From an uncultured Collinsella sp. (lineage in GTDB: Bacteria > Actinomycetota > Coriobacteriia > Coriobacteriales > Coriobacteriaceae), in assembly GCA_900757495.1 (NCBI GenBank), contig CAAENX010000007.1, positions 17,608-81,607 of the forward strand: DNA of 64,000 bases, in the 5' to 3' direction. The translations under genes were made by a program, and so were the position numbers. Shown piece after piece: positions 52,704 through 61,014 of the stretch. The notes under the pieces are model-generated. The model was not told where the DNA came from, did not search any database, and saw only the letters and a list, made by a program, of their open reading frames with translations. The first letter of the stretch is position 1. Each line of letters opens with the position of its first letter.

Positions 52704-53822
52704 ATGAATCCAAATCCCTTTAAGCCCACAGCTGGTAAGCGGCCTCCGATACTCATCGGTCGCGAGTCGGTCATCGAAGATTTTGAGGAAGGGCTCGACA
52801 ACGGCGCCGGAGCGCCGGGCAGGCTCATGCTCATTACGGGAAACCGCGGCTATGGCAAAACGGTTCTCCTGCGGGAGCTGCAACGTCTAGCCAGCGAGCG
52901 CGGATGGGCGGTTGTCTCCGATTCCGCTTCGCTTGGTTTGTGCGACCGCTTGGCCGACGCGCTTCGCTCGAATAAACCCGTTGTGACGTCAATGGAGTTT
53001 GGGCCGTCGTTTGGCCGGATGTCGGTCGAGGCGGCGCGGGCAAAAGGCGAGACATTGCGAGGGCTGGTCAACGAGCGTCTCAAGAAGCTCGGTCCGGGCA
53101 AGGGCGTCTTGTTTGCGATTGACGAGGCACAATCGGTGTCTATCGAGGAACTGGCGGCTCTTGCCGTCCTCTATCAGCAGGTGCTCGGAGACCAGGATGC
53201 CACGGGCTTGCCCGATAGCGACCAGCGCGGTCTTGCGCTGGCGTTCGCCGGCTTGCCCAGTATGGTTGACGATCTGCTCGAAGAGCCGAGCGTGACGTTT
53301 TTGCGGCGTGCCCAGCAGCGTACGTTGGGGGCAATATCTTTGCCCAAAGTGCGCGATTCGTATATCCAGACGGTCAAAGACGCTGGTCTTTACGTTGACG
53401 CGGAGACGGCGGACCTTGCGGCGCGCAAGAGCATGGGGCATCCCTATATGGTTCAGCTGGTGGGCTATTACATGTGGCGGTCTGCTGTCCGGCGTGGCTC
53501 GCAGGTCATCGAAAGGCGCGATGTCGAGAATGGCCATGCGGATGCCGTCTCCGAGTTCTACGAAGCGGTTGACGCACCTCTGTATTACGGTCTGCGCAGC
53601 CCTCAGCGCCTCTTTATCGAGGCTATGGCGGTTGACGAGGACAAGCCGACGCGCACGGCGGATATCATTGAGCGCTGCGACCGTACCCAGAGCTGGGCGA
53701 GTAAATATCGCGCAAGCCTGATTCGCGAGCGCGTCATCGAGGCCGCCGGATACGGCCTTGTGCGGTTTACCGTGCCCATGCTGGGCGAGTATATCCGCGA
53801 CCGCGTTTTATGGCATGAGTAG
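52704..53822 (+). CDS. AAA-type ATPase of unknown function
   Basis: A 372-residue P-loop ATPase with Walker A LITGNRGYGKTVLL (about 44-57) and Walker B GVLFAIDEAQ (about 132-141). A central sensor-like segment follows (FAGLPSMVDDLLE, FLRRAQQRTL). The C-terminal part (about 270-370) looks like a winged helix (ADIIERCDRTQSWASKYRASLIRERVIE). The layout resembles ORC/Cdc6-like or STAND-type ATPases, often found with toxin or mobile-element genes. CGAGGAGG precedes the ATG. Its last codons overlap the possible first start of the UvrA-like gene. Confidence 0.85.
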   Translation: MNPNPFKPTAGKRPPILIGRESVIEDFEEGLDNGAGAPGRLMLITGNRGYGKTVLLRELQRLASERGWAVVSDSASLGLCDRLADALRSNKPVVTSMEFGPSFGRMSVEAARAKGETLRGLVNERLKKLGPGKGVLFAIDEAQSVSIEELAALAVLYQQVLGDQDATGLPDSDQRGLALAFAGLPSMVDDLLEEPSVTFLRRAQQRTLGAISLPKVRDSYIQTVKDAGLYVDAETADLAARKSMGHPYMVQLVGYYMWRSAVRRGSQVIERRDVENGHADAVSEFYEAVDAPLYYGLRSPQRLFIEAMAVDEDKPTRTADIIERCDRTQSWASKYRASLIRERVIEAAGYGLVRFTVPMLGEYIRDRVLWHE

Positions 53823-53832
53823 GGTGATAAAG

Positions 53833-56328
53833 GTGACGGAACAGAAGATGAGCCCGCAGGCTATCGAGGTGCGCGGTGCACGTGTCCACAATCTCAAGGA
53901 CATCGATATCGATATTCCGCTGGGGAGGCTCGTGGGCATTGCCGGCGTGTCGGGCTCGGGCAAGAGCTCGCTGGCGCTGGGAGTTCTTTATGCCGAGGGC
54001 TCGCGCCGTTACCTGGAGGCGCTCAGCACCTATACTCGACGTCGCCTGACGCAGGCCGAGCACGCCCAGGTGGACGAGGTATTGCACGTACCGGCGGCAC
54101 TCGCGTTGCATCAGCGTCCCAGTGTGCCAGGCGTGCGCTCGACCTTTGGTACCATGACCGAGCTCAACAACAGTCTGCGTTTGCTCTTTAGCCGCTGTGC
54201 CCATCACGTGTGCCCACATTGCGGGGCGCGTGTGGAGCCGAGCCTTAACGTGGCTGCGGGCCTGTCGCTCACGTGCCCCGCATGCGGCCGCGAGTTCTAC
54301 GCGCCGAGTGCCGAGGACCTTGCCTTTAACAGCGGCGGTGCGTGCCCTACCTGCGGCGGCACCGGTGTCATGCGCGAGGTGGACGAAGCGAGCCTGGTGC
54401 CCGACGAGTCAAAGACCATCAACGAAGGCGCGGTGCTTCCCTGGGGTACGCTCATGTGGGATCTGATGAAGCAGGTAGCCGGCGAGATGGGCGTGCGCAC
54501 CGACGTGCCGTTTAACCAGCTCACGCCCGCCGAGCGCGACATTGTGTTCCACGGTCCGGCGGTTAAGAAGCACATTCTCTACGTTCCCAAAAAAGGCGAG
54601 GGCGCCACGCCGCTCGACTTCACCTATTACAATGCCGTCTATACGGTCGAGAATGCGCTCGCCAAGGTTAAGGACGATAAGGGACTTAAGCGCGTGGCTC
54701 GCTTTTTGCGCGAGGGCCCGTGCCGTGACTGCGGCGGCACGCGTCTCTCCGAGGCTGCGCGCCAGCCCCAGGTGCGTGGTATCAATCTGGCGCAGGCCGC
54801 GGCCATGACGCTGGGTGAGGCGATTGAGTGGGCGCGCGGGGTGCCCGCATCCTTGCCGGCCGAGATGCAGCCCATGGCGACGGATATCTGCGATTCGTTT
54901 TTGAGCGCGGCTCGTCGCCTGGTCGACCTGGGGCTCGATTACCTCTCGCTCGACCGCGCCGGTGCTACGCTCTCCACGGGTGAGCGCCAGCGCGTGCAGC
55001 TTGCCCGCGTGGTGCGCAACCGCTCGACGGGCGTGCTGTATGTGCTCGACGAGCCCTCGATCGGCTTGCATCCTGCCAATGTTGACGGCTTGGTAGGCGT
55101 AATGCGCGATCTGGTGGATGACGGCAACACCGTGGTCGTTGTCGACCACGACACGCGCGTATTGGCGGAAGCCGATTATCTGGTCGAGATGGGCCCCGTT
55201 GCCGGAGCGGGCGGCGGTAATGTGATCGCCGCCGGTACGGTGGATGAGGTCGAGCAATCGCAGGACAGCCGCATCGCCCCGTTTTTGCGCTCGGAGCCCA
55301 AGCGCTTGCGGCCGCAGGTGGCTGACGACGAAATGTTCGACCAGGGCCATATCCGCATGGCGACCGATGCCATCCATACCGTCAAACCGCTCGAAGTCGA
55401 TATACCGCGCGGTCGTCTCGTCGCGGTGACGGGCGTTTCGGGTTCGGGTAAGACGACGTTGGTGCTCGAGACGCTCATCCCGGCGCTCAAGGCTCAGGCA
55501 ACTGGCGAGCGCCTGCCAAGCCATGTGCGCTGGATCGATGCCGAGGGCATCGCACGCGCCAACCTGATTGACGCTACGCCCATCGGCGCCAACGTGCGCT
55601 CGACGGTGGCGACTTATGCCGACATCCATGACGAGCTGCGTCGCGCCTTCGCCCGTACGCCCGAGGCCAAGGCAGCTGGCTACAAGGCGGGCGCATTTAG
55701 CTACAACACCGGCGCCTTGCGCTGCCCTACGTGCGATGGCACGGGTTCGATATCGCTCGACGTGCAATTTTTGCCCGATGTCGAGATCGTCTGCCCGTCA
55801 TGTCGCGGCTCACGCTATGCAGACGCGGCCTCGCATATCCATCGCGAGGGCAAGGACGGGAGCCTGCTTACGTTGCCGCAGCTCATGGACATAAGTGTGG
55901 ACGAGGCCCTCGACGCTACGGTGGGGCTCAAGAAAGTTCAGGCGCGCTTACAGACCCTGCACGACCTGGGCTTGGGTTATCTCACGCTCGGCGAGCCCAC
56001 GCCGGCGCTTTCGGGCGGCGAGGCGCAGCGCCTTAAGCTCGCGAGCGAGATGGGCCGCGTGCAGGATGATGCCGTATTCGTGTTCGACGAACCCACAATT
56101 GGCCTGCACCCGCTCGATGTTCAGGTGCTGCTGAGTGTGTTCGACGGCCTCGTTGCCAAGGGCGCCACAGTCGTCGTAATCGAGCACGACCTCGACCTTA
56201 TCCGTAACGCCGATTACGCAATCGACATGGGCCCAGGTGGTGGCGACGCAGGCGGGCAAATCGTCTGCGTCGGCACGCCGGGCGACATCGTGGCATGCCC
56301 CGCAAGCATCACCGGCCGCTACCTATAA
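53833..56328 (+). CDS. UvrA-like ABC ATPase (UvrA2 class)
   Basis: A protein of about 831 residues with two ABC ATPase halves: GVSGSGKSS / LSTGERQRVQLAR / VLDEPSIGLH and GVSGSGKTT / LSGGEAQRLKLAS / FDEPTIGLH. Zinc-module cysteines are seen in CPHCGARV, CPACGREF and CPTCGGTG, and in CPTCDGTG in the second half. It is about 100 residues shorter than housekeeping UvrA, and such short class II UvrA proteins are often linked to drug resistance or damage tolerance. The start is uncertain: ATG 53815 overlaps the ATPase stop, GTG 53833 is my choice, and ATG 53848 also fits. Confidence 0.88.
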   Translation: MTEQKMSPQAIEVRGARVHNLKDIDIDIPLGRLVGIAGVSGSGKSSLALGVLYAEGSRRYLEALSTYTRRRLTQAEHAQVDEVLHVPAALALHQRPSVPGVRSTFGTMTELNNSLRLLFSRCAHHVCPHCGARVEPSLNVAAGLSLTCPACGREFYAPSAEDLAFNSGGACPTCGGTGVMREVDEASLVPDESKTINEGAVLPWGTLMWDLMKQVAGEMGVRTDVPFNQLTPAERDIVFHGPAVKKHILYVPKKGEGATPLDFTYYNAVYTVENALAKVKDDKGLKRVARFLREGPCRDCGGTRLSEAARQPQVRGINLAQAAAMTLGEAIEWARGVPASLPAEMQPMATDICDSFLSAARRLVDLGLDYLSLDRAGATLSTGERQRVQLARVVRNRSTGVLYVLDEPSIGLHPANVDGLVGVMRDLVDDGNTVVVVDHDTRVLAEADYLVEMGPVAGAGGGNVIAAGTVDEVEQSQDSRIAPFLRSEPKRLRPQVADDEMFDQGHIRMATDAIHTVKPLEVDIPRGRLVAVTGVSGSGKTTLVLETLIPALKAQATGERLPSHVRWIDAEGIARANLIDATPIGANVRSTVATYADIHDELRRAFARTPEAKAAGYKAGAFSYNTGALRCPTCDGTGSISLDVQFLPDVEIVCPSCRGSRYADAASHIHREGKDGSLLTLPQLMDISVDEALDATVGLKKVQARLQTLHDLGLGYLTLGEPTPALSGGEAQRLKLASEMGRVQDDAVFVFDEPTIGLHPLDVQVLLSVFDGLVAKGATVVVIEHDLDLIRNADYAIDMGPGGGDAGGQIVCVGTPGDIVACPASITGRYL

Positions 56329-56330
56329 CC

Positions 56331-56365
56331 GAATGTGACAAAGGGACCGTCCCTTTGTCACATTC
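56331..56365. repeat. Family A palindromic repeat, perfect copy
   Basis: Seventeen-base arms (GAATGTGACAAAGGGAC and complement) with one central base. It sits between two converging genes and supplies the ATG-TGA end of trmL on the minus strand. Confidence 0.95.
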
Positions 56366-56957
56366 CCAGAAAGCCTGTTTGGCGCAGAGCCTCGTAGAGG
56401 ACGATGGCGGCGCTGTTGGAGAGGTTGAGTGCGCTGATGCGGTAGTCGTCCGGATTGACGAAGTTGCCGCAGATATCCTGTCGAAGGATGGCTTCGTGGC
56501 TGTCCTCGGTATGCCCGAGCGACTCCTCGTGGGCCTCCCAGGCGTCGGCGTTTTCGAGCGAGTCGCAATCGCGCAACATGGGGATGCGCTCGCAGCGCTC
56601 GGGCGCCGCGGCAAGCAGTGGCTCGGGAATCCCCGAGCTCTCGCTGCCAAAGACCAAAAAGTCACCGTCGCGGTAGGTACTTTGCGCATAGGTGCGGCGC
56701 GCCTTTTTGGTCAGCAGATGCAGGCGTTCGTCGGCGGGGGAGAGGCCGTTGCGCGCAAGGAAATCCTCCCAGCCGGCATAGGTCGTCACGTCCAAATTTT
56801 GCCAGTAGCCCAGGCCGGCGCGACGCACCGTCTTGTCGTCGAGCGAAAACCCCAGCGGCTCCACCAGATGCAGGCGGGCGCCGGTAACCACGCAGGTGCG
56901 GCCGATATTGCCCGTATTGGCCGGAATCTCGGGCGCATACAGCACAATGTTGAACAT
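56358..56957 (-). CDS. trmL: tRNA (cytidine(34)-2'-O)-methyltransferase
   Basis: A 199-residue SPOUT methyltransferase. FNIVLYAPEIPANTGNIGRTC at the start, LVFGSESSGIPEPLL, RIPMLRD and LNLSNSAAIVLYEALRQ are the family motifs; the last forms the trefoil knot that binds SAM. TrmL methylates the wobble base of tRNA-Leu. The ATG at 56957 follows AAGGAG; a long in-frame extension to 57170 runs through a terminator and is not real. The stop lies inside a family A repeat, giving a final GM. Confidence 0.95.
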   Translation of the reverse strand: MFNIVLYAPEIPANTGNIGRTCVVTGARLHLVEPLGFSLDDKTVRRAGLGYWQNLDVTTYAGWEDFLARNGLSPADERLHLLTKKARRTYAQSTYRDGDFLVFGSESSGIPEPLLAAAPERCERIPMLRDCDSLENADAWEAHEESLGHTEDSHEAILRQDICGNFVNPDDYRISALNLSNSAAIVLYEALRQTGFLGM

Positions 56958-56980
56958 GAATCTCCTTGGCTCAGAACGAA

Positions 56981-57013
56981 AAACCACCACGAAGGGCACC
57001 TTCGTGGTGGTTT
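56981..57013 (-). terminator. Rho-independent terminator
   Basis: Perfect 15-base arms (AAACCACCACGAAGG and complement) around GCA. On the minus strand a T run follows, so it ends the CobW gene. Confidence 0.9.
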
Positions 57014-57052
57014 GGCGGTTACGTAGGCGGAAAAATGCCCGCTTGGATAAAT

Positions 57053-58183
57053 CTAGGCGCGGTGCCAGTCGGTCAGGCAGGCATCGAGGGAGGCGATGAG
57101 CGCATCCTTGTCCATGTGACGGCCGATGATGCACAGGCTCGTCATGCGGTCGCCCGTCTCGTCGTCCCAAATCTGCATGATCTCGGGGTTCTCGTCGATG
57201 ATCTTCTGCTTCTCGCCCTCGGGCGCGGAGTCAACGAACAGACCGTTCTCCATCAGGCGCATTTGGTGGCCGGCCTGCTCGAACATGTAGCACATGTCCG
57301 GATCGCCGGTCTGCCACAGCGGACCCTTGACGCGGATGACCTCGTCGGGCCACTCCTGCTCAACAAAATCGGTGAACTTCTGCAGGTCAAACGGCTTGCG
57401 GCGCGAGTACACAAAGGTCTCGATGTCGTACTCGAGCACCTCGGGGTCGTCGTGCTCCTCGGGATGCTCCATGGCCTCGATCCAGGCGGCGGAGTTGTAG
57501 GCGCGCATAAAGTCGAAGCGGTCGGTGTCGAGCAGCTCCTCCATGGGGACCTCGCCGTTTTGGGCCTCGACAATCACGGCGTCCTTCTGCAGGCTGCGCA
57601 CGATAGCCTTGAGCTCGGCGATCTGCTCAGGGCTCACGGTATCGGTCTTGTTGAGGATCAGCGTGGAGCAGAACTCGATCTGCTGGATGAGCAGGCTCTC
57701 GATGTCGTCCTCGTCGATATCCTCGGCCAGCAGGTCGCGACCGCCGTTGAACTCGTCGTACATGCGGGCGCAATCGACCACGGCCACGATGTTGTCGAGT
57801 GCAAGCTTGGGCTGGCCGCCCACCTTGGCCTCGTCGCAGAAGCTTGAGATGGTGTAGGCGATGGGGATAGGCTCGCAGATACCCGAGGCCTCGATGATGA
57901 TGTAGTCGAACTTGCCCGAATCGGCGATGCCCTGCAGCTGGTTGGCAAGGTCGTCCGAAAGCGTGCAGCAGATGCAGCCGTTGGTGAGCGGGATGAGGTC
58001 GTCGGTCTCGGAAAGGCCGCCGTCGGCGATGAGGCTGGCGTCGACGTTGATCTCGCCGATATCGTTGACGATCACGGCGGCGCGGATGCCGCCGTCGTTA
58101 GCGAGGATGTGGTTGAGCAGTGTGGTCTTGCCGGCACCGAGGTATCCGGTAAGCATGATGATCTTCACGGGTTTGTTGGGCAT
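57053..58183 (-). CDS. CobW/COG0523-family G3E GTPase
   Basis: A 376-residue GTPase with G1 GYLGAGKTTLLNH, the metal-binding CxCC motif NGCICC and Walker B IIEASGICEP, then NKTD in the G4 position. A C-terminal domain of about 150 residues ends with TGDRMTSLCIIGRHMD. COG0523 proteins carry zinc or other metals to target enzymes, often under metal shortage. AAAGGAGGG precedes the ATG at 58183. No metal-responsive operator was identified. Confidence 0.93.
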   Translation of the reverse strand: MPNKPVKIIMLTGYLGAGKTTLLNHILANDGGIRAAVIVNDIGEINVDASLIADGGLSETDDLIPLTNGCICCTLSDDLANQLQGIADSGKFDYIIIEASGICEPIPIAYTISSFCDEAKVGGQPKLALDNIVAVVDCARMYDEFNGGRDLLAEDIDEDDIESLLIQQIEFCSTLILNKTDTVSPEQIAELKAIVRSLQKDAVIVEAQNGEVPMEELLDTDRFDFMRAYNSAAWIEAMEHPEEHDDPEVLEYDIETFVYSRRKPFDLQKFTDFVEQEWPDEVIRVKGPLWQTGDPDMCYMFEQAGHQMRLMENGLFVDSAPEGEKQKIIDENPEIMQIWDDETGDRMTSLCIIGRHMDKDALIASLDACLTDWHRA

Positions 58184-58269
58184 GTGCCCTCCTTTGTTAG
58201 ACATGGCTTACAGTTGAATCTTATGCCAAACGCCTGCTCTTATACCCACGCGCCGGCAAATAACACAGG

Positions 58270-58611
58270 CTACTCCCAGGCTCCCCATACATCGGGGCAA
58301 TAACCGACGGTGGCCTTTTTGCCGTTGCGCACGATGGGCTCGGCTAGAACCTGCTGGTTCTCGAGCAACTTGTCGAAGCGCTGGCTAGGGGTGAGGTGCT
58401 GGATGAGTGCGAGCGTCTCCTCGTCCTTGGCTTTGGGGTTGAGCAGCTCGTCGATGCCGCCAACCGCCTGCATCACGCTCGTGAGCTCGCCCTTGCTCAT
58501 CTCCTTTTCCTTCAGGTCAATAAGCTGCACCTTAATGCGGCGCTCTTTGAAGAAGCGCTGTGCTTTCTTGGTATCGAACGACTTCTTAGTCCCGAAGATT
58601 TGAATATTCAT
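58270..58611 (-). CDS. ArsC/Spx-family protein lacking the N-terminal cysteine
   Basis: A 113-residue thioredoxin-like protein of the ArsC/Spx group: MNIQIFGTKKSFDTKKAQRFF at the start, IDLKEKEMSKGELTSV, and EPIVRNGKKATVGYCPDVW at the end. The usual catalytic cysteine in the first loop (C at position 11 or 12) is replaced by serine or absent, and the only cysteine is near the C-terminus. It is therefore unlikely to reduce arsenate by the classical mechanism. It is 12 bases from the flavoprotein gene and may share its transcript. Confidence 0.85.
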   Translation of the reverse strand: MNIQIFGTKKSFDTKKAQRFFKERRIKVQLIDLKEKEMSKGELTSVMQAVGGIDELLNPKAKDEETLALIQHLTPSQRFDKLLENQQVLAEPIVRNGKKATVGYCPDVWGAWE

Positions 58612-58623
58612 GGCCCCGCCGCT

Positions 58624-59247
58624 CTATCGAATGAAGTTGGTCGTTGCTCGATCTGCCTCGGGTGCGTTGATACCGGCTGCCTGTCCAGCTTCGATACAGC
58701 GCAGGAGCCAGGCCATGTTTTTGCCGATGTTTCGCATGGTGGCGAGACCCTCGGCGTCTTGGGCGGCCTCGCCCGGCATGGCTCCAAAGACGTTGTTCCA
58801 GTACGTGGATGCTACCACGGGCATCTGGTTGATGGTGAAGTACTTGTTGAGCACGTCGAACGTGGTGGACGTGCCACCGCGACGGGCAACGGCGACGGCG
58901 GCGCCCGGCTTGTGCGCAAAGGCCTTGCTGCCGGCATAAAACGCACGGTCGAGGGCCGAGAGGATGCGTCCGCTGGGGTGCGCATAGTAGACGGGTGAAC
59001 CAAAGGCAAAGCCGTCTGCCTGCTCGGCGGCGGCAATCAGCTCGTTGACCACATCGTCGTCAAAGGTGCAACGGCAATCGAGCTTGCCGCACTGGCCGCA
59101 CCCGATGCAGTCGCGAATGGGCTTGGCGCCCAGTTGAAACATCTCGGTATCAATGCCTTCGGCGCCGAGTTGCTCGGCGACCTCGGCGAGTGCGCGGGCG
59201 GTGTTGCCGTTTGCCTTGGGGCTGCCATTGACCAAGAGAACCTTCAT
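58624..59247 (-). CDS. NADPH-dependent FMN reductase/flavodoxin-like iron-sulfur flavoprotein
   Basis: A 207-residue protein with the FMN-binding loop LVNGSPKANGNTARAL, a cysteine cluster CIGCGQCGKLDC (about 48-60) suited to a metal or iron-sulfur centre, and FGSPVYYAHPSG near residue 85. This is typical of the iron-sulfur flavoprotein group. The ATG at 59247 has AGGGAG upstream; GTG at 59250 is in frame but less likely. It precedes the ArsC-like gene on the same strand. The substrate is unknown. Confidence 0.9.
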   Translation of the reverse strand: MKVLLVNGSPKANGNTARALAEVAEQLGAEGIDTEMFQLGAKPIRDCIGCGQCGKLDCRCTFDDDVVNELIAAAEQADGFAFGSPVYYAHPSGRILSALDRAFYAGSKAFAHKPGAAVAVARRGGTSTTFDVLNKYFTINQMPVVASTYWNNVFGAMPGEAAQDAEGLATMRNIGKNMAWLLRCIEAGQAAGINAPEADRATTNFIR

Positions 59248-59354
59248 CACAAACTCCCTCTGCTGTCGGTGACTTTTGCAGAGGATTATCTCACGAGCGG
59301 GCAGATGACGTGGGGCGCGATGCCGGCCTGCGTTTCACATCGCACCCCACGACA

Positions 59355-60887
59355 CTAGTCCAGCTTGGTGCCCGGTACCTGCGGCGCTTCTCTAATCAGC
59401 GCATTAAGTTCGTTCAAAATGGAAACGGGCTGTCGGTCGACGGTGTCCAGATGAAGCGTGGCCACGCGAAGGGGCGGCTGATATTCAAATGAGCCTAGAA
59501 GCACGGGCGACCCCAAGAACCGTTCGATTTCCTCTGCGATCGCGTCGGTCTCTTGGGGATCGATGTCGTCGAAGAGCGCCACGAACATCGGTCCGGTAGA
59601 GCGGAACAGACGACCCTTGCCGCGCGAGCAATCCATGAGACAGGCGGCACTTTCTGCCAAAACGCGGTCGCCCGCCTCAAAGCCAAAGCGGGTATTGACC
59701 TGAGCGACATCGTCGATTTTAATGGCGATCAAGCCCGCCTCACGCGCCACGCGACGCATTTCGCCAATGGCGTTGACCAGGGCGTGGATATCGCCCAGGC
59801 CGGTCACGGAATCAGTCGTATCTGCCAAGCTTCGGTTGACGATAATGCCCACATACATGTTGGGCTCGGTATCGGTGCCGTCCAAGCGGTAGCCCGTACA
59901 GTCGCAAAGCGCGTATTTCCCGGTGGCATCCAAGACGCGATACTGCATGTAGTGGAAGTGCCACGTGCCGTTTAGCACCATATCGAGCTCGGCCCGTACG
60001 CTGTCGCGGTCCTCGGGGTGAACGCGGGCAAGCCATATATCGAGTGAGTTGTAGGGATGCTGGGAGGGCAGGCCAAAATCGCGCACGGCGTTGACCGACC
60101 ATTGCGATTCGCCGGTATCGAGATTAAGGATAAACGGATAGCGTATCTCGGAGCTCATCGAGATCGCTTGGAACACCCGATCGTTGCAGGGGGGGGGTTG
60201 TTCTGTGATCGGGCGTTGCAGCGCATCGTTTTCCTTCGGTTGCTGCACACGGTGCATGAGCTTGTAGCGATACATTTTGCGGTCGGCGTCCATGGTCATC
60301 TGATGACGCGTATCGCCTGCCAGCGGGTCGACACGCGAGCAGCCAAAACTAAAACTGGCGATCATGGGCGCCTTACCGTCTGATGTCGCTTCGATAAGAT
60401 CGGCGCGTGTTCGCTCCAGGCGCTGCTCGAGCTCGGCTTCGTCTGTCGTGGGGGACACAAGTACGAATTCGTCTCCACCGATACGGAACAGAAGCTCATC
60501 GTGCTCCATGGTTTCGGTGAGCGCGCGGCAGATGCTCAGAATGTAGCGATTGCCTTCGGCGTGGCCAAACGTATCGTTGCAGTGCTTGAGGTGGTCGATA
60601 TCAATATAGGCGCAGGTGAAGGAGGTGCCTTTGCGCCAGAGCTGATCGACATGGTGGTCGAGTCCACTACGGTTGCCAAGATTGGTGAGTGTATCGATAT
60701 AGGCACCGCGCTCGAGCAACTGCCGTTCCTGATGCAGGATGGCATACGTCTTTTGCAGCTGCTCGCCGATGGCGCGCAGCTCCGTGGGCAGCGCGGCAAC
60801 ATCGAGCTCGGCGGTTGAGGCCCCGTTCGCAAGTCGCTGTAGATGGGCGATGATCGATTGCTCGCCCAGGCGATAGGACTCGTTCAT
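59355..60887 (-). CDS. Diguanylate cyclase with PAS and second GGDEF-like domain
   Basis: A 510-residue cytoplasmic protein. A GGDEF domain at about 62-215 keeps IGGDEFVLVSP and the nucleotide-binding region DTLTNLGNRSGLDHH, so cyclic-di-GMP synthesis is likely. No RxxD inhibitory site is seen upstream of GGDEF. A PAS-like domain (about 235-350) and a degenerate GGDEF-like domain (about 355-480, with STGPMFVALFDD in place of GGDEF) follow. A run of nine C in the coding strand (60189-60197 on the plus strand) encodes three prolines. It is a paralog of the neighbouring gene at 61015. Confidence 0.88.
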   Translation of the reverse strand: MNESYRLGEQSIIAHLQRLANGASTAELDVAALPTELRAIGEQLQKTYAILHQERQLLERGAYIDTLTNLGNRSGLDHHVDQLWRKGTSFTCAYIDIDHLKHCNDTFGHAEGNRYILSICRALTETMEHDELLFRIGGDEFVLVSPTTDEAELEQRLERTRADLIEATSDGKAPMIASFSFGCSRVDPLAGDTRHQMTMDADRKMYRYKLMHRVQQPKENDALQRPITEQPPPCNDRVFQAISMSSEIRYPFILNLDTGESQWSVNAVRDFGLPSQHPYNSLDIWLARVHPEDRDSVRAELDMVLNGTWHFHYMQYRVLDATGKYALCDCTGYRLDGTDTEPNMYVGIIVNRSLADTTDSVTGLGDIHALVNAIGEMRRVAREAGLIAIKIDDVAQVNTRFGFEAGDRVLAESAACLMDCSRGKGRLFRSTGPMFVALFDDIDPQETDAIAEEIERFLGSPVLLGSFEYQPPLRVATLHLDTVDRQPVSILNELNALIREAPQVPGTKLD

Positions 60888-61014
60888 GATGCATAACCTC
60901 CTTGGGCGAGACAGTGGTTTGTATCATATCCCCAATTCAACTCGATTTGGGAATACAAGTTAGCCAATGGGGACAAGCATGTCCCTTAACGGTAGCGTTC
61001 TGCGCGCGAGCGTA

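Noticed and set aside
50403..52883. 826-codon antisense frame over the TetM-like gene
   Set aside because: Composition is typical of a shadow frame (His/Arg-rich, no domains), while the plus strand encodes a clear GTPase.
57014..57170. N-terminal extension of trmL to 57170
   Set aside because: It reads through the perfect CobW terminator and lacks a ribosome site; the SPOUT motif begins exactly at the ATG at 56957.
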